DNA of 42,364 nt from Selenomonas sp. oral taxon 892 str. F0426 (lineage in GTDB: Bacteria; Bacillota; Negativicutes; Selenomonadales; Selenomonadaceae), in the NCBI RefSeq assembly GCF_000468035.1, contig NZ_KI260540.1, forward strand, positions 95,494 to 137,857. Direction: 5' to 3'. This document shows, piece by piece, positions 1 to 6,849 of this stretch. Under the pieces are notes generated by a model. The model did not search any database and was not told where the DNA came from. It was given only the letters and a program-made list of their open reading frames with translations. The first letter of the stretch is position 1, and each line of letters begins with the position of its first letter. A program made the position numbers and the translations under genes.

Positions 1-26
1 TCCGTCCCCTTGCGGGGTGCTGGTAC

Positions 27-212
27 TTAAATTCCTCGCCGTGCAATCCCTTGCGGAGTCTCGCCGAAAAGAGCAGTTTCCGGCGCGGATGAATTTTGAG
101 CCGCACAAGTGCAGTCCATTTGTGCTAAAAAACGCTGTGCCCCTTGTGCTTGTTGGGGCGGCGCGAATTTCTCCTCGTTCATATTGCACAACAGGGTTCG
201 CTTTAAGTCCAT
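27..212 (-). CDS. Doubtful 61-residue ORF after hicB
   Basis: This open frame begins at an ATG that overlaps the stop codon of hicB (TAATG) and runs to a stop near the left edge. It has no recognisable domain, membrane segment or signal peptide, and its composition (many Gln, Ala, Cys) looks untypical. The overlap with hicB could allow translational coupling, which is the only argument for coding. It may equally be non-coding sequence that happens to be open. Nothing else is visible in bases 1-211. Confidence 0.2.
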   Translation of the reverse strand: MDLKRTLLCNMNEEKFAPPQQAQGAQRFLAQMDCTCAAQNSSAPETALFGETPQGIARRGI

Positions 213-616
213 TAAGCTTCCATCCCGCATTCACGACGAATCGCGTTCTGCAGAAGCTGAGAGAAGTTAATGTTGTGCTCGCGTGCGAGCGTGTCCATCC
301 AGGCGGGGATGGTGAGGGTCTTCTTGACCGAACGGTTGTCCGTACGGCGCAGGTACGCTTCCTCGTCCCATTCGATGAGTGTGGTGAAGTCGCGCCCATG
401 CGTCTCAATGTCAGCAGGATCCGTCGCGGGCGGAAAGGGCTTCTTGTCCGCTTTGAGCGTATAGAGATAAAGCCCGAGTGCATCACTCGCCATATAGAGC
501 GCTTCGCGCATGGTGTCCCCCTGTGTATAACAGCCCGGCAAATCGGGAAAAAAAACAGAATACCCTCCCGCCTCCGGTTCAGGATGAAAAACTGCAGCAT
601 ATTGTTCCTGTAGCAT
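212..616 (-). CDS. hicB: HicB-family antitoxin
   Basis: Antitoxin of a type II HicAB toxin-antitoxin pair. It is expected to bind and neutralise HicA and to repress the operon. The 134-residue product has the usual two parts: an N-terminal degenerate RNase-H-like HicB fold (around residues 5-50, with the typical GGYSVFFPDLPGCYTQGD stretch) and a C-terminal ribbon-helix-helix-type segment (around 95-130, VKKTLTIPAWMDTLAREHN). It starts 11 bases after the hicA stop and is clearly co-transcribed. The toxin-first gene order is the usual one for hicAB. Family assignment is firm; activity is inferred. Confidence 0.9.
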   Translation of the reverse strand: MLQEQYAAVFHPEPEAGGYSVFFPDLPGCYTQGDTMREALYMASDALGLYLYTLKADKKPFPPATDPADIETHGRDFTTLIEWDEEAYLRRTDNRSVKKTLTIPAWMDTLAREHNINFSQLLQNAIRRECGMEA

Positions 617-627
617 CTTATTGCCTC

Positions 628-852
628 CTACTTCAGACCTGCATCGCGCAGAATAGAATGCAGTATTCCCGGCTTCATATCTGTATTGTGCAAAGGAAGC
701 ACAATCGTCTGCATGATTTTATCATGTTTAAGAATGTGATGCGATCCATGTACTCTCTCAATATACCAGCCGTTTTTCTTGAGAATTTTCAGCAATTCCT
801 TCGAGGTCGTGATGATCGCCTCCTCACATCGTGTGTATTCACATTTTAACAC
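628..852 (-). CDS. hicA: HicA-family mRNA interferase toxin
   Basis: Small toxin expected to cleave mRNA during translation when free of HicB. It contains the dsRBD-like HicA core: TSKELLKILKKNGW, then VHGSHHILKHD with the catalytic His, then the C-terminal PGILHSILRDAGL. The longest open frame gives 74 residues, longer than the usual 58-65 for the family. The only good ribosome binding site (GAGGAGG, minus strand 825-819) lies inside this frame. The codons just after it are ATC ATC ACG, with no ATG, GTG or TTG at the right distance. The true start is therefore unsettled: either the upstream ATG at 852 without a Shine-Dalgarno, or a non-standard start near 816-811. Confidence 0.85.
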   Translation of the reverse strand: MLKCEYTRCEEAIITTSKELLKILKKNGWYIERVHGSHHILKHDKIMQTIVLPLHNTDMKPGILHSILRDAGLK

Positions 853-867
853 ATATCAACACGTATA

Positions 868-1356
868 TCAATCCCGCCGAATCTTGGGCAGCAGGAAGCC
901 TAGGAGGACGTAGGCGAGAAGGCTGCCCACACCCGTGGAGAGGAGGAAGGGGACAATATAGACGGTGTAGTTCGCGGGGTTCAGCCCCATGAGGAAAGCC
1001 GCAACAGGGTAGGCGGCGAGTGCACCGAGAAGCCCTGTACCAAACGCCTCGGCAACGCAGGTAACCCCGATCCGACGCGTATAGTAGTAGACCATTCCAC
1101 AGCAGAGTGCGCCAATCATGCTGCCCGGAAATGCCATGAGACTGCCAACGCCTGCAATATTACGCAGCAGACTCACGGAGAAGGCAACACCGACAGCCCA
1201 GAGAGGTCCGAGGAATACGGCGGCGAGGATGTTGACGAGATGCTGCATCGGTGCACAGCGGCTCCCCATCACAGGGAAGCTGAATATGCCTCCGAGGACA
1301 GCCGCCGCGACAAGGATGCCGGCGAGGGTAAGTTTGCGGGTGCGTGTGTCTAGCAT
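868..1356 (-). CDS. thiW: ThiW, thiazole-precursor ECF transporter S component
   Basis: Integral membrane substrate-binding (S) subunit of an energy-coupling-factor transporter, believed to import the thiazole moiety of thiamine. The 162-residue product is almost wholly hydrophobic with about five membrane segments. It carries the ThiW-type start (TRTRKLTLAGILVAAAVLGG) and the conserved region around SRCAPMQHLVN (about 32-42). It overlaps the end of thiD by a few bases, so it is the last gene of the TPP-riboswitch operon. The shared ECF A, A' and T subunits are not in the window and must be encoded elsewhere. Confidence 0.9.
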   Translation of the reverse strand: MLDTRTRKLTLAGILVAAAVLGGIFSFPVMGSRCAPMQHLVNILAAVFLGPLWAVGVAFSVSLLRNIAGVGSLMAFPGSMIGALCCGMVYYYTRRIGVTCVAEAFGTGLLGALAAYPVAAFLMGLNPANYTVYIVPFLLSTGVGSLLAYVLLGFLLPKIRRD

Positions 1357-2156
1357 ATAAATTCGCTCCTCAGATCAAATCCATGTGCCAGGGGGCCGCT
1401 GCCTGCGCCGAGCTCAAGCCCAGCGGCGAGTGCACCTGAGATATATGCCTTCGCACGCTCGACCGCACGATCAAGTGTCATCCCGCGTGCAAGATTCGAG
1501 GCGATTGCACTCGAAAGCGTACAGCCCGTGCCGTGGGTGTTCTCAGTCGCAATGCGCCGCCCCTCGAACCAACGCGTGCCGGCACCATCGACGAGGAGAT
1601 CGTTCGCGTCGTCGATGCTGTGTCCGCCCTTCATGAGCACCGCTGTGTGTGCACGTTCATAGATACGTGCCGCTGCCGCAATCATGCCCTTTCGGTCGGT
1701 GATTTCCGTATCCGCGAGCACCTCCGCCTCGGGGATGTTCGGTGTGATGATCGCCGCACGCGGCAGGAGCAGTGAGACGAGCGCCTCAACTGCATCCTCG
1801 CTGATGAGACGTGCGCCGCTGGTTGCGACCATGACGGGATCGACGACGATGTTCCGCGCATGGTATTCGTCCAGTTTCTCGGCGATCACGCGGATGAGTG
1901 CAGCATCCGCGACCATGCCGATCTTCACTGCATCGGGCGGGATGTCGGTAAAGACAGCATCGAGCTGTGCCGCAAGGAATGCGGGCGTGACGGCGAGGAT
2001 GTCCGTGACGCCTGTGGTGTTCTGTGCGGTGAGGGCGGTGAGTGCGCTCATGCCGTAGACGCCGTGCGCGATCATGGTCTTGAGATCCGCCTGAATGCCC
2101 GCGCCGCCGCTCGAATCGCTGCCCGCGATGGTAAGTGCCGTATACATCTTCATCAT
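1350..2156 (-). CDS. thiD: Hydroxymethylpyrimidine/phosphomethylpyrimidine kinase
   Basis: ThiD phosphorylates 4-amino-5-hydroxymethyl-2-methylpyrimidine twice to give HMP-PP, the pyrimidine half of thiamine. The 268-residue length is normal. The ribokinase-fold signatures are present: TIAGSDSSGGAGIQADLKT at the N-terminus, VVDPVMVATSG (about 120-130), MKGGHS (about 175-180) and the catalytic GTGCTLSSAIA anion-hole motif (about 208-218). A GGAGGG ribosome binding site precedes the ATG at 2156; further ATGs lie a few codons later. It follows thiM by 10 bases and overlaps thiW. Confidence 0.95.
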   Translation of the reverse strand: MMKMYTALTIAGSDSSGGAGIQADLKTMIAHGVYGMSALTALTAQNTTGVTDILAVTPAFLAAQLDAVFTDIPPDAVKIGMVADAALIRVIAEKLDEYHARNIVVDPVMVATSGARLISEDAVEALVSLLLPRAAIITPNIPEAEVLADTEITDRKGMIAAAARIYERAHTAVLMKGGHSIDDANDLLVDGAGTRWFEGRRIATENTHGTGCTLSSAIASNLARGMTLDRAVERAKAYISGALAAGLELGAGSGPLAHGFDLRSEFIC

Positions 2157-2166
2157 GTATCCCTCC

Positions 2167-2988
2167 TCAGAGTTTTGTGATCTTCATATACTCTTTAAGA
2201 TCATCCCCTGTTATACGATCAATCGCATCAATGATGCGCGTGCGGTATGCCGCATTTCCGTCATACTCGTTCATGTGCGCCCACGCAAGTTCACCCGCAA
2301 TTCCCATCAAAGCAACGGTCTCAGCGGCTGCCGCGAGCAGATTGGACGACGCAGAGGCATGAGCCGCCGTAAGGAGTGCAGAAAGCTGACAGCCTGTGCC
2401 CGTGACTCGGCCCATTTCGGGGCGCCCATTTCGTATCGCATATACGGCCACGCCGTCCGTCACAAGGTCGATTGCCCCAGTGACGGCAATGATCGCCTCC
2501 GTGCGTGCCGCAAAGCCACGCAGGAAGTCCGCCGTTTCCGCAAGGTTCTCCTCCGTGATGGCATCCGCCGCATCTGCATCGACCCCCTGTGTTGTGCCGC
2601 TCCCGACCGCCAGTGTACGAATCTCGGAGATGTTGCCGCGCACAACGGTCGGATGCACCTCATCGAGGATGCGCAGAGCAGTCTCGGTGCGTAGCCTGCT
2701 CGCACCCGCGCCGACGGGGTCGAGTACGACGGGATGTCCCAGCGCCCGCGCACGCTTTCCCGCCGCGAGCATACTCGGGATGGTGCGCGCGTTCAGCGTG
2801 CCGATGTTGAGGCAGAGTCCCGCACAGAGTGCCGTGATCTCCTCTGCCTCGTCCGGGTCATCCGCCATGATCGGGCGCGCCCCGATGGCGAGGAGGACAT
2901 TAGCAACATCATTCACGGTGACGTAGTTTGTAATGCAGTGGATAAGGGGTGCGGCGCAGCGCACCTTTTCGAGGATGGAGGTGTTCAT
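2167..2988 (-). CDS. thiM: Hydroxyethylthiazole kinase
   Basis: ThiM phosphorylates 4-methyl-5-(2-hydroxyethyl)thiazole, allowing scavenged thiazole to be joined to HMP-PP. The 273-residue product shows the family signatures: PLIHCITNYVTVNDVANVLLA (about 14-34), the MADDPDEAEEI loop, VLDPVGAGASRLRTET (about 86-101) and GTGCQLSALLTAA (about 196-208). It is the second gene of the riboswitch operon, 158 bases after cytX. That gap contains a GC-rich double-hairpin repeat (3028-3089) that could affect readthrough from cytX. Confidence 0.95.
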   Translation of the reverse strand: MNTSILEKVRCAAPLIHCITNYVTVNDVANVLLAIGARPIMADDPDEAEEITALCAGLCLNIGTLNARTIPSMLAAGKRARALGHPVVLDPVGAGASRLRTETALRILDEVHPTVVRGNISEIRTLAVGSGTTQGVDADAADAITEENLAETADFLRGFAARTEAIIAVTGAIDLVTDGVAVYAIRNGRPEMGRVTGTGCQLSALLTAAHASASSNLLAAAAETVALMGIAGELAWAHMNEYDGNAAYRTRIIDAIDRITGDDLKEYMKITKL

Positions 2989-3027
2989 CGGGAGTTCCTT
3001 TCTTACGCAATTTTCCCTATATCGTCC

Positions 3028-3089
3028 AAAGCGCCCCTTCCACCGCTCACGCGGTTCCCCTCCCCCGCTTCGGCGGGGGAGGCTTTGCG
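3028..3089. repeat. GC-rich double-hairpin repeat, copy 1
   Basis: A copy of a dispersed intergenic element also seen at 13884-13952 and 39748-39850, here in the opposite orientation. It consists of a flank AAAGCGCCCCTTCC, a small hairpin ACCGC-tcac-GCGGT (3042-3055) and a large perfect 10-bp hairpin CCTCCCCCGC closed by a TTCG tetraloop (3059-3082), then GCTTTG. A partial second copy follows to about 3140 (GCTTCC...GGGAGAGGCTTTGCG). It sits between cytX and thiM. Confidence 0.75.
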
Positions 3090-3146
3090 CTGCGGCATTT
3101 TAGCTTCCTTGTCACGGCGGGAGAGGCTTTGCGTTACGGCTTATTG

Positions 3147-4316
3147 TTACGGCTTTTTCCCCCACACATGATTCGCAGCAAACGCAAGCACGAGTGTGAT
3201 TGCCATAGTCGGCAAGGTGCTCCCGACGGGAGTATCGAGCGTCATGAGACAGCGATAGCAGAGGAATCCAATAAACCAGACGACGAGGTTGATGACATGA
3301 ACAGAGCGAGCAGCTGCATCCTCACGCAGGAGAAAATAGCTCGCAATCTGAACGGCAATCATGGGGGCAAACACCGAACCGATGATATAGAGGAAGCCCG
3401 TGATGTCATCCATAGGATAGAGGGCTGCCGCTGCTGCGCCGAACACGGTCACGCCAATACCAACTGTACGCCCCGATACGCTGCGCACAATGCTCTCACT
3501 TGAGACGCCCGCCGAATATGCATCAAGGTAGGTCGTCGTCACCGTGGAGAGGATGACGACACCAAGCCCTGCCGCACCAAGCCCCGCATGGAGCATGATC
3601 TGCGCGATGTCCGACTCTCCTGTAAGGATCGCCGCGCCCATGCCGATGAAGTACATCCAGCAGCTGACCAGCCCATAGACAACTGCGCTGACAGCGGCGG
3701 CAGCAGTCGGCTTCTCCGCCTCACGCGTATAGTCCGAGATGAGCGGCAGCCATGAGAGCGGCATAGCAATCGACAGCTCGAGCGCCATTGCAAAGCTCAT
3801 CGCCTCTCCTGCGCCAGAGGGTGCTGCGCTGCTGCCCTGCATAATGACAGAGCAAAGAAGCACCGTGAGGAGGAAGAGGCCCATCATTGCAGCAGCATTC
3901 ACGCGTTCGATGCGCAGGATTCCAATGCGGATCCAGACAATGATGAGCACACCGATGACCGCGCACCAGAGCCAGTGTCCCGCATGCATCGCAGTATTTG
4001 CCGCAAGCGCACCGTCATAGATCATGATGCTCGTCCATCCGATGAGCTGCAGGACGTTCAGTGCGGCAAACAGCAGCCCGCCCCGTGCACCGAACGCCAT
4101 CTTAACCGTCTCCATCGAACTTCGCCGCGTGCGTGCCCCGATAAGTCCCGCAAGGAAGAGCAGGATACAGCCGATGGTATGCCCGACGATAATCGCAATG
4201 CCGCCATCTCGAAAACCAAGCGGTGCAAAGAATGTCCCCGTGAGTATCTCCGCAAGCGAGACCCCCGCACCGAACCATATCAGGGCATTTGCGGGTATGT
4301 TTGTGTGTTTTTTCAT
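3147..4316 (-). CDS. cytX: CytX-type hydroxymethylpyrimidine permease
   Basis: Membrane permease of the nucleobase-cation-symport-1 family, predicted to import HMP. The 389-residue product has about 11-12 hydrophobic segments and starts with the family-like WFGAGVSLAEILTGTFFAPLGFRDG. I chose the ATG at 4316 (MKKHTNIPANALIW) because a GGAGAG site precedes it; the longer frame to 4358 would run through the riboswitch terminator. Substrate is inferred from the TPP riboswitch directly upstream and from the downstream thiM, thiD and thiW. As the first gene of the operon, it turns the unit into a pure precursor-salvage pathway. Confidence 0.88.
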   Translation of the reverse strand: MKKHTNIPANALIWFGAGVSLAEILTGTFFAPLGFRDGGIAIIVGHTIGCILLFLAGLIGARTRRSSMETVKMAFGARGGLLFAALNVLQLIGWTSIMIYDGALAANTAMHAGHWLWCAVIGVLIIVWIRIGILRIERVNAAAMMGLFLLTVLLCSVIMQGSSAAPSGAGEAMSFAMALELSIAMPLSWLPLISDYTREAEKPTAAAAVSAVVYGLVSCWMYFIGMGAAILTGESDIAQIMLHAGLGAAGLGVVILSTVTTTYLDAYSAGVSSESIVRSVSGRTVGIGVTVFGAAAAALYPMDDITGFLYIIGSVFAPMIAVQIASYFLLREDAAARSVHVINLVVWFIGFLCYRCLMTLDTPVGSTLPTMAITLVLAFAANHVWGKKP

Positions 4317-4333
4317 GTAAATTCTCTCCATAC

Positions 4334-4365
4334 AAAAACGCGGCCATGCCAATGACATAACCGCG
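4334..4365 (-). terminator. Intrinsic terminator of the TPP riboswitch
   Basis: On the minus strand, CGCGGTTATG (4365-4356) pairs over ten positions (two G-U) with CATGGCCGCG (4348-4339) across a 7-base loop, followed by five T. It lies between the aptamer and the cytX start, so it is the natural off-switch expression platform: TPP binding would favour this hairpin and stop transcription of the salvage operon. Confidence 0.85.
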
Positions 4366-4380
4366 CTGTGCGTTCATATA

Positions 4381-4460
4381 TCCCTACGTTGGCATTATCC
4401 AAATCAGGTTATGGGTCGGGACGCATTGCCCCCTCTCAGCCGACTGCTGTCAGCTCCCCG
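4381..4460 (-). promoter_or_regulatory. TPP riboswitch (THI element) aptamer
   Basis: Reading the minus strand from 4460, the sequence shows the conserved THI-box pieces in order: CGGGGAGCT, GGCTGAGAGGG, ACCTGATTTGGATAATGCCA and the closing CGTAGGGA. These are the P2/P3 pyrimidine-sensing and P4/P5 pyrophosphate-sensing elements. It is followed by a terminator and then cytX, so it controls cytX-thiM-thiD-thiW and possibly hicAB by readthrough. Confidence 0.96.
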
Positions 4461-4474
4461 TATGAAGTTGTATA

Positions 4475-4533
4475 GGACTCGCCGATAAAATAAAGTCCGT
4501 CAAGATGACGCGGCTGAATTTATCAGCGAGTTC
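4475..4533. repeat. MITE-like inverted-repeat element, short copy
   Basis: A 59-bp element with imperfect 15-bp terminal inverted repeats, GGACTCGCCGATAAA on the left and TTTATCAGCGAGTTC on the right. It shares internal AAGTCCGTCA and GACGCGGCTGAATTTATCAG with the larger copy at 37602-37760. It begins about ten bases after the stop of the minus-strand PRC-barrel gene and can form a hairpin in its transcript. Confidence 0.8.
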
Positions 4534-4542
4534 TATGATCTC

Positions 4543-5493
4543 TTACTGTGCGCTCATCGAAAGCTCGATGAACTTGTTGCCAAGCTTCGCCTTCTGCAGG
4601 ACTTCCTCGGTGATGTCGGCACCTGCCTCAACGATGACAACGCCGTTGTCCATCTTGATCGTGCGCGTCGCCTTCTTGCCGAGCAGGAAGCGGCGGTGAC
4701 GGTCCTCGTTCACGCGCTCCGCGTTCTTTTCCTCCGCAGGCTCTGCCGCAGGAGCGGGCTCCTCCGCCGGGGTCTCCTCTGCGGGAACCTCAGCCGGAGC
4801 CGCAGACTCATCCGCAACGGCGAGCTCCTCGATCGTCGGTTCCACCACGGATTCGGGCACTGCAGGGGCCTCCTCCGCCGGAGCAGGATCCTCTGCGGGG
4901 ACCTCGGCCGGAGCAGCAGGCTCCTCGGGCGTTGGTTCTGCCACCGGCTCAGCCGCAGCAGGTTCTGCTGCAGGCTCAGTCACAGCGGGTGCCGCCGGTG
5001 CAGCCGCTGCATCAGATTTTTTTCCGGCATCGCCCTCCGGGCAGATGACCGTAACTTCCTTGCCAAAGATCGAGACCTGATCCGCCGTCACCTCAGACGT
5101 AGAGCCCTCCGGCGTCGTGATCTCACACTTTTCAATGCTGCCGTCTTCACCGATAAAGATCTCGGTGATATTGCCCTGGATGACACCCGAGCGTGTAATC
5201 GCCTTCGTGCCGATCACGCGGATATTGTCGTCGAGCAGGGTCTCGAAATCACCTGCCGCATCCAGCGTCAGGATGTTCTCGCTGTTGTTGATCGTAACGG
5301 CGTCCTCGCCGACCGCAATGACATTGTCGTAGGGGATGAGCTTGACCCCGCGGTACCAGTCCTCGTCCTCAATCGTGATTGCCGCCACGACGCGGTTCGG
5401 TGCATCGATGAGCAGTGTCTTGCTCATGCCGAGTTCGCGTCCCTCGGTTATGCTGATGACCGGAAGTCCCAGGATGTCAACGCTTTTTTTCAT
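4543..5493 (-). CDS. PRC-barrel domain protein with Ala/Pro/Glu-rich linker
   Basis: The 316-residue product starts with two PRC-barrel-like beta domains (about 1-75 and 78-155: VDILGLPVISITEGRELG, then VIGTKAITRSGVIQGNITEI). These are followed by a low-complexity linker of about 110 residues built from Ala, Pro, Glu and Val (about 160-270). A basic segment and a final folded region (about 270-316) come last. The function of such proteins is not settled; PRC barrels often mediate protein or RNA contacts. Its ATG overlaps the stop of the upstream TPR gene (ATGA), so the two are translationally coupled. No signal peptide or membrane segment is seen. Confidence 0.8.
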   Translation of the reverse strand: MKKSVDILGLPVISITEGRELGMSKTLLIDAPNRVVAAITIEDEDWYRGVKLIPYDNVIAVGEDAVTINNSENILTLDAAGDFETLLDDNIRVIGTKAITRSGVIQGNITEIFIGEDGSIEKCEITTPEGSTSEVTADQVSIFGKEVTVICPEGDAGKKSDAAAAPAAPAVTEPAAEPAAAEPVAEPTPEEPAAPAEVPAEDPAPAEEAPAVPESVVEPTIEELAVADESAAPAEVPAEETPAEEPAPAAEPAEEKNAERVNEDRHRRFLLGKKATRTIKMDNGVVIVEAGADITEEVLQKAKLGNKFIELSMSAQ

Positions 5494-6254
5494 TTGTATT
5501 CCTCCATTTTACTAAAAATGTCAGATGTTGTCTGCGCATCCGCACGCCGATCCGCTTCCGCGAGCAGTTCTTTTGGAACCTCTCCAAAGGGGAGTGCAGG
5601 CGTACCCTGTGCTGCAAGCATATGAGAAACGGCAGCCAGGGCTTTCTGGGAGCGCCGAAACTCCTGTGCCATGGCGGCGTTCTTCGCAATGAGGGGGAGA
5701 GCCAGCGCCTGATCAAAGAGCGCCAGTGCCGCATCGTAGTTCCCCAAGCGTTTGTAAAGCGTGGAGAGTTCGATGATGAGATACGGCATATAGGAGTCGT
5801 TCGGATACCGTTCCAGCGCCCGCTGATATGCCGCAACCGCATGCAGAGGATCCTCCTCCGCCGCCTCGAACGCCATATCGAGCAGGTCGTCAAGATCATC
5901 CGGCAGGAGCTCCTCTGTCATGACGACCTGCTCCTCCGGCACATCCTCAGTCGGATGCAGTACTGGGATATCGGACGGCGGCACCTCCGCAGGTACCGCA
6001 TCGACAGACGCTGCCGTATACATATCTGACGAATCGGCAGCCAGTGCGCTCTCCTGGAAGGATGGTTCGACAGGGGAGCGACGACGCGTTAGGAGATGGT
6101 TGTAGGCTGTCACAAGGAGTCCTGCACCGGCAATGAGCGCTACAAACTTGATATAGAGCGTCTGCGTGAGCGCTGGCCGCAGAAGGATGCTCCCCACGAC
6201 GAGCCCGATGCTCATAAAAAGCGCAAGGACGATGGCGGAGATACGGATCTGCAT
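5490..6254 (-). CDS. Membrane-anchored TPR-repeat protein
   Basis: The product has two N-terminal membrane segments (about 5-25 and 30-50 from the ATG used), an acidic linker and a soluble region with tetratricopeptide-like helices (LHAVAAYQRALERYPNDSYM, then YKRLGNYDAALALFDQALALP). It probably acts as a membrane-bound scaffold for other proteins. The start is uncertain: a GGGAGGAG site sits at a good distance for a TTG at 6260, and slightly far for the ATG at 6254; a longer frame to 6305 exists. It overlaps the PRC-barrel gene by four bases, and I infer the two proteins work together. Confidence 0.75.
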   Translation of the reverse strand: MQIRISAIVLALFMSIGLVVGSILLRPALTQTLYIKFVALIAGAGLLVTAYNHLLTRRRSPVEPSFQESALAADSSDMYTAASVDAVPAEVPPSDIPVLHPTEDVPEEQVVMTEELLPDDLDDLLDMAFEAAEEDPLHAVAAYQRALERYPNDSYMPYLIIELSTLYKRLGNYDAALALFDQALALPLIAKNAAMAQEFRRSQKALAAVSHMLAAQGTPALPFGEVPKELLAEADRRADAQTTSDIFSKMEEYK

Positions 6255-6386
6255 CTGCAACACATCTCCTCCCTGCCCCAGGTCATCCATAACGACCATA
6301 CTCATAAAGGTATTCTAAGAGATTTTCGACATAAATGCGAAAATTCCTGCTTGTTACAGGAAATATAAAAAAGTCTCTTTCTGCCC

Positions 6387-6415
6387 TTTTTTCATTTCTT
6401 TTTTTATAGTATAAT
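6387..6415 (+). promoter_or_regulatory. Probable promoter of ptsH-ptsI
   Basis: A perfect TATAAT (6410-6415) lies about 90 bases before ptsH in an AT-rich stretch. The -35 region is only a T-run (near 6387-6392), so the upstream half is weak. Confidence 0.45.
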
Positions 6416-6504
6416 GACGGTGACATTCATTCGCGTGCGCAGAGAAACCCGTGCGTGCGAGGGGGAATACAGGCTGATCAACTATTCGGATGGGAGAGGT
6501 TCAC

Positions 6505-6771
6505 ATGACGCAGGAAACAGTTATCATTGAGAACAAGACGGGCATCCACGCTCGTCCCGCATCGGTGTTCGTCCAGACGGCAACAAAGTTCAAGTCCAAG
6601 ATCCAGATTGAGGCGAAAGGCAAGAAAGTTGATGCCAAGAGCATCCTCATGCTGATGAGCATGGGGCTTGTCAAGGGCACAGAACTCACCATCATTGCTG
6701 AGGGCGAGGATGAGGCCGCGGCCGTGAAGGAGCTGGCCGATCTCGTCAACTCGAAGTTCGGGGAAGAATAA
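6505..6771 (+). CDS. ptsH: Phosphocarrier protein HPr
   Basis: HPr passes phosphate from Enzyme I to sugar-specific Enzyme II proteins. In Firmicutes, HPr phosphorylated on Ser46 also signals carbon catabolite repression. With the start at 6505 the protein is 88 residues, the catalytic histidine falls exactly at position 15 (TGIHARPAS) and the regulatory serine at 46 (AKSILMLMS). This numbering and the GGGAGAGG site support this ATG over the one at 6490. ptsI follows after 78 bases. No Enzyme II gene is in the window. Confidence 0.96.
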   Translation: MTQETVIIENKTGIHARPASVFVQTATKFKSKIQIEAKGKKVDAKSILMLMSMGLVKGTELTIIAEGEDEAAAVKELADLVNSKFGEE

Positions 6772-6849
6772 TCAAGAAAGTTGGAGAGCGCCCGAGGTTT
6801 TGCAGTGTACTGTTTGCCTCGCGGCGTTTTTTCATAGGGGGGTATAAAT

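Noticed and set aside
6344-6362. Small inverted repeat TTCCTG-cttgtta-CAGGAA between the TPR gene and ptsH
   Set aside because: Only a 6-bp stem and no proper T-run; not enough to call a terminator or operator.
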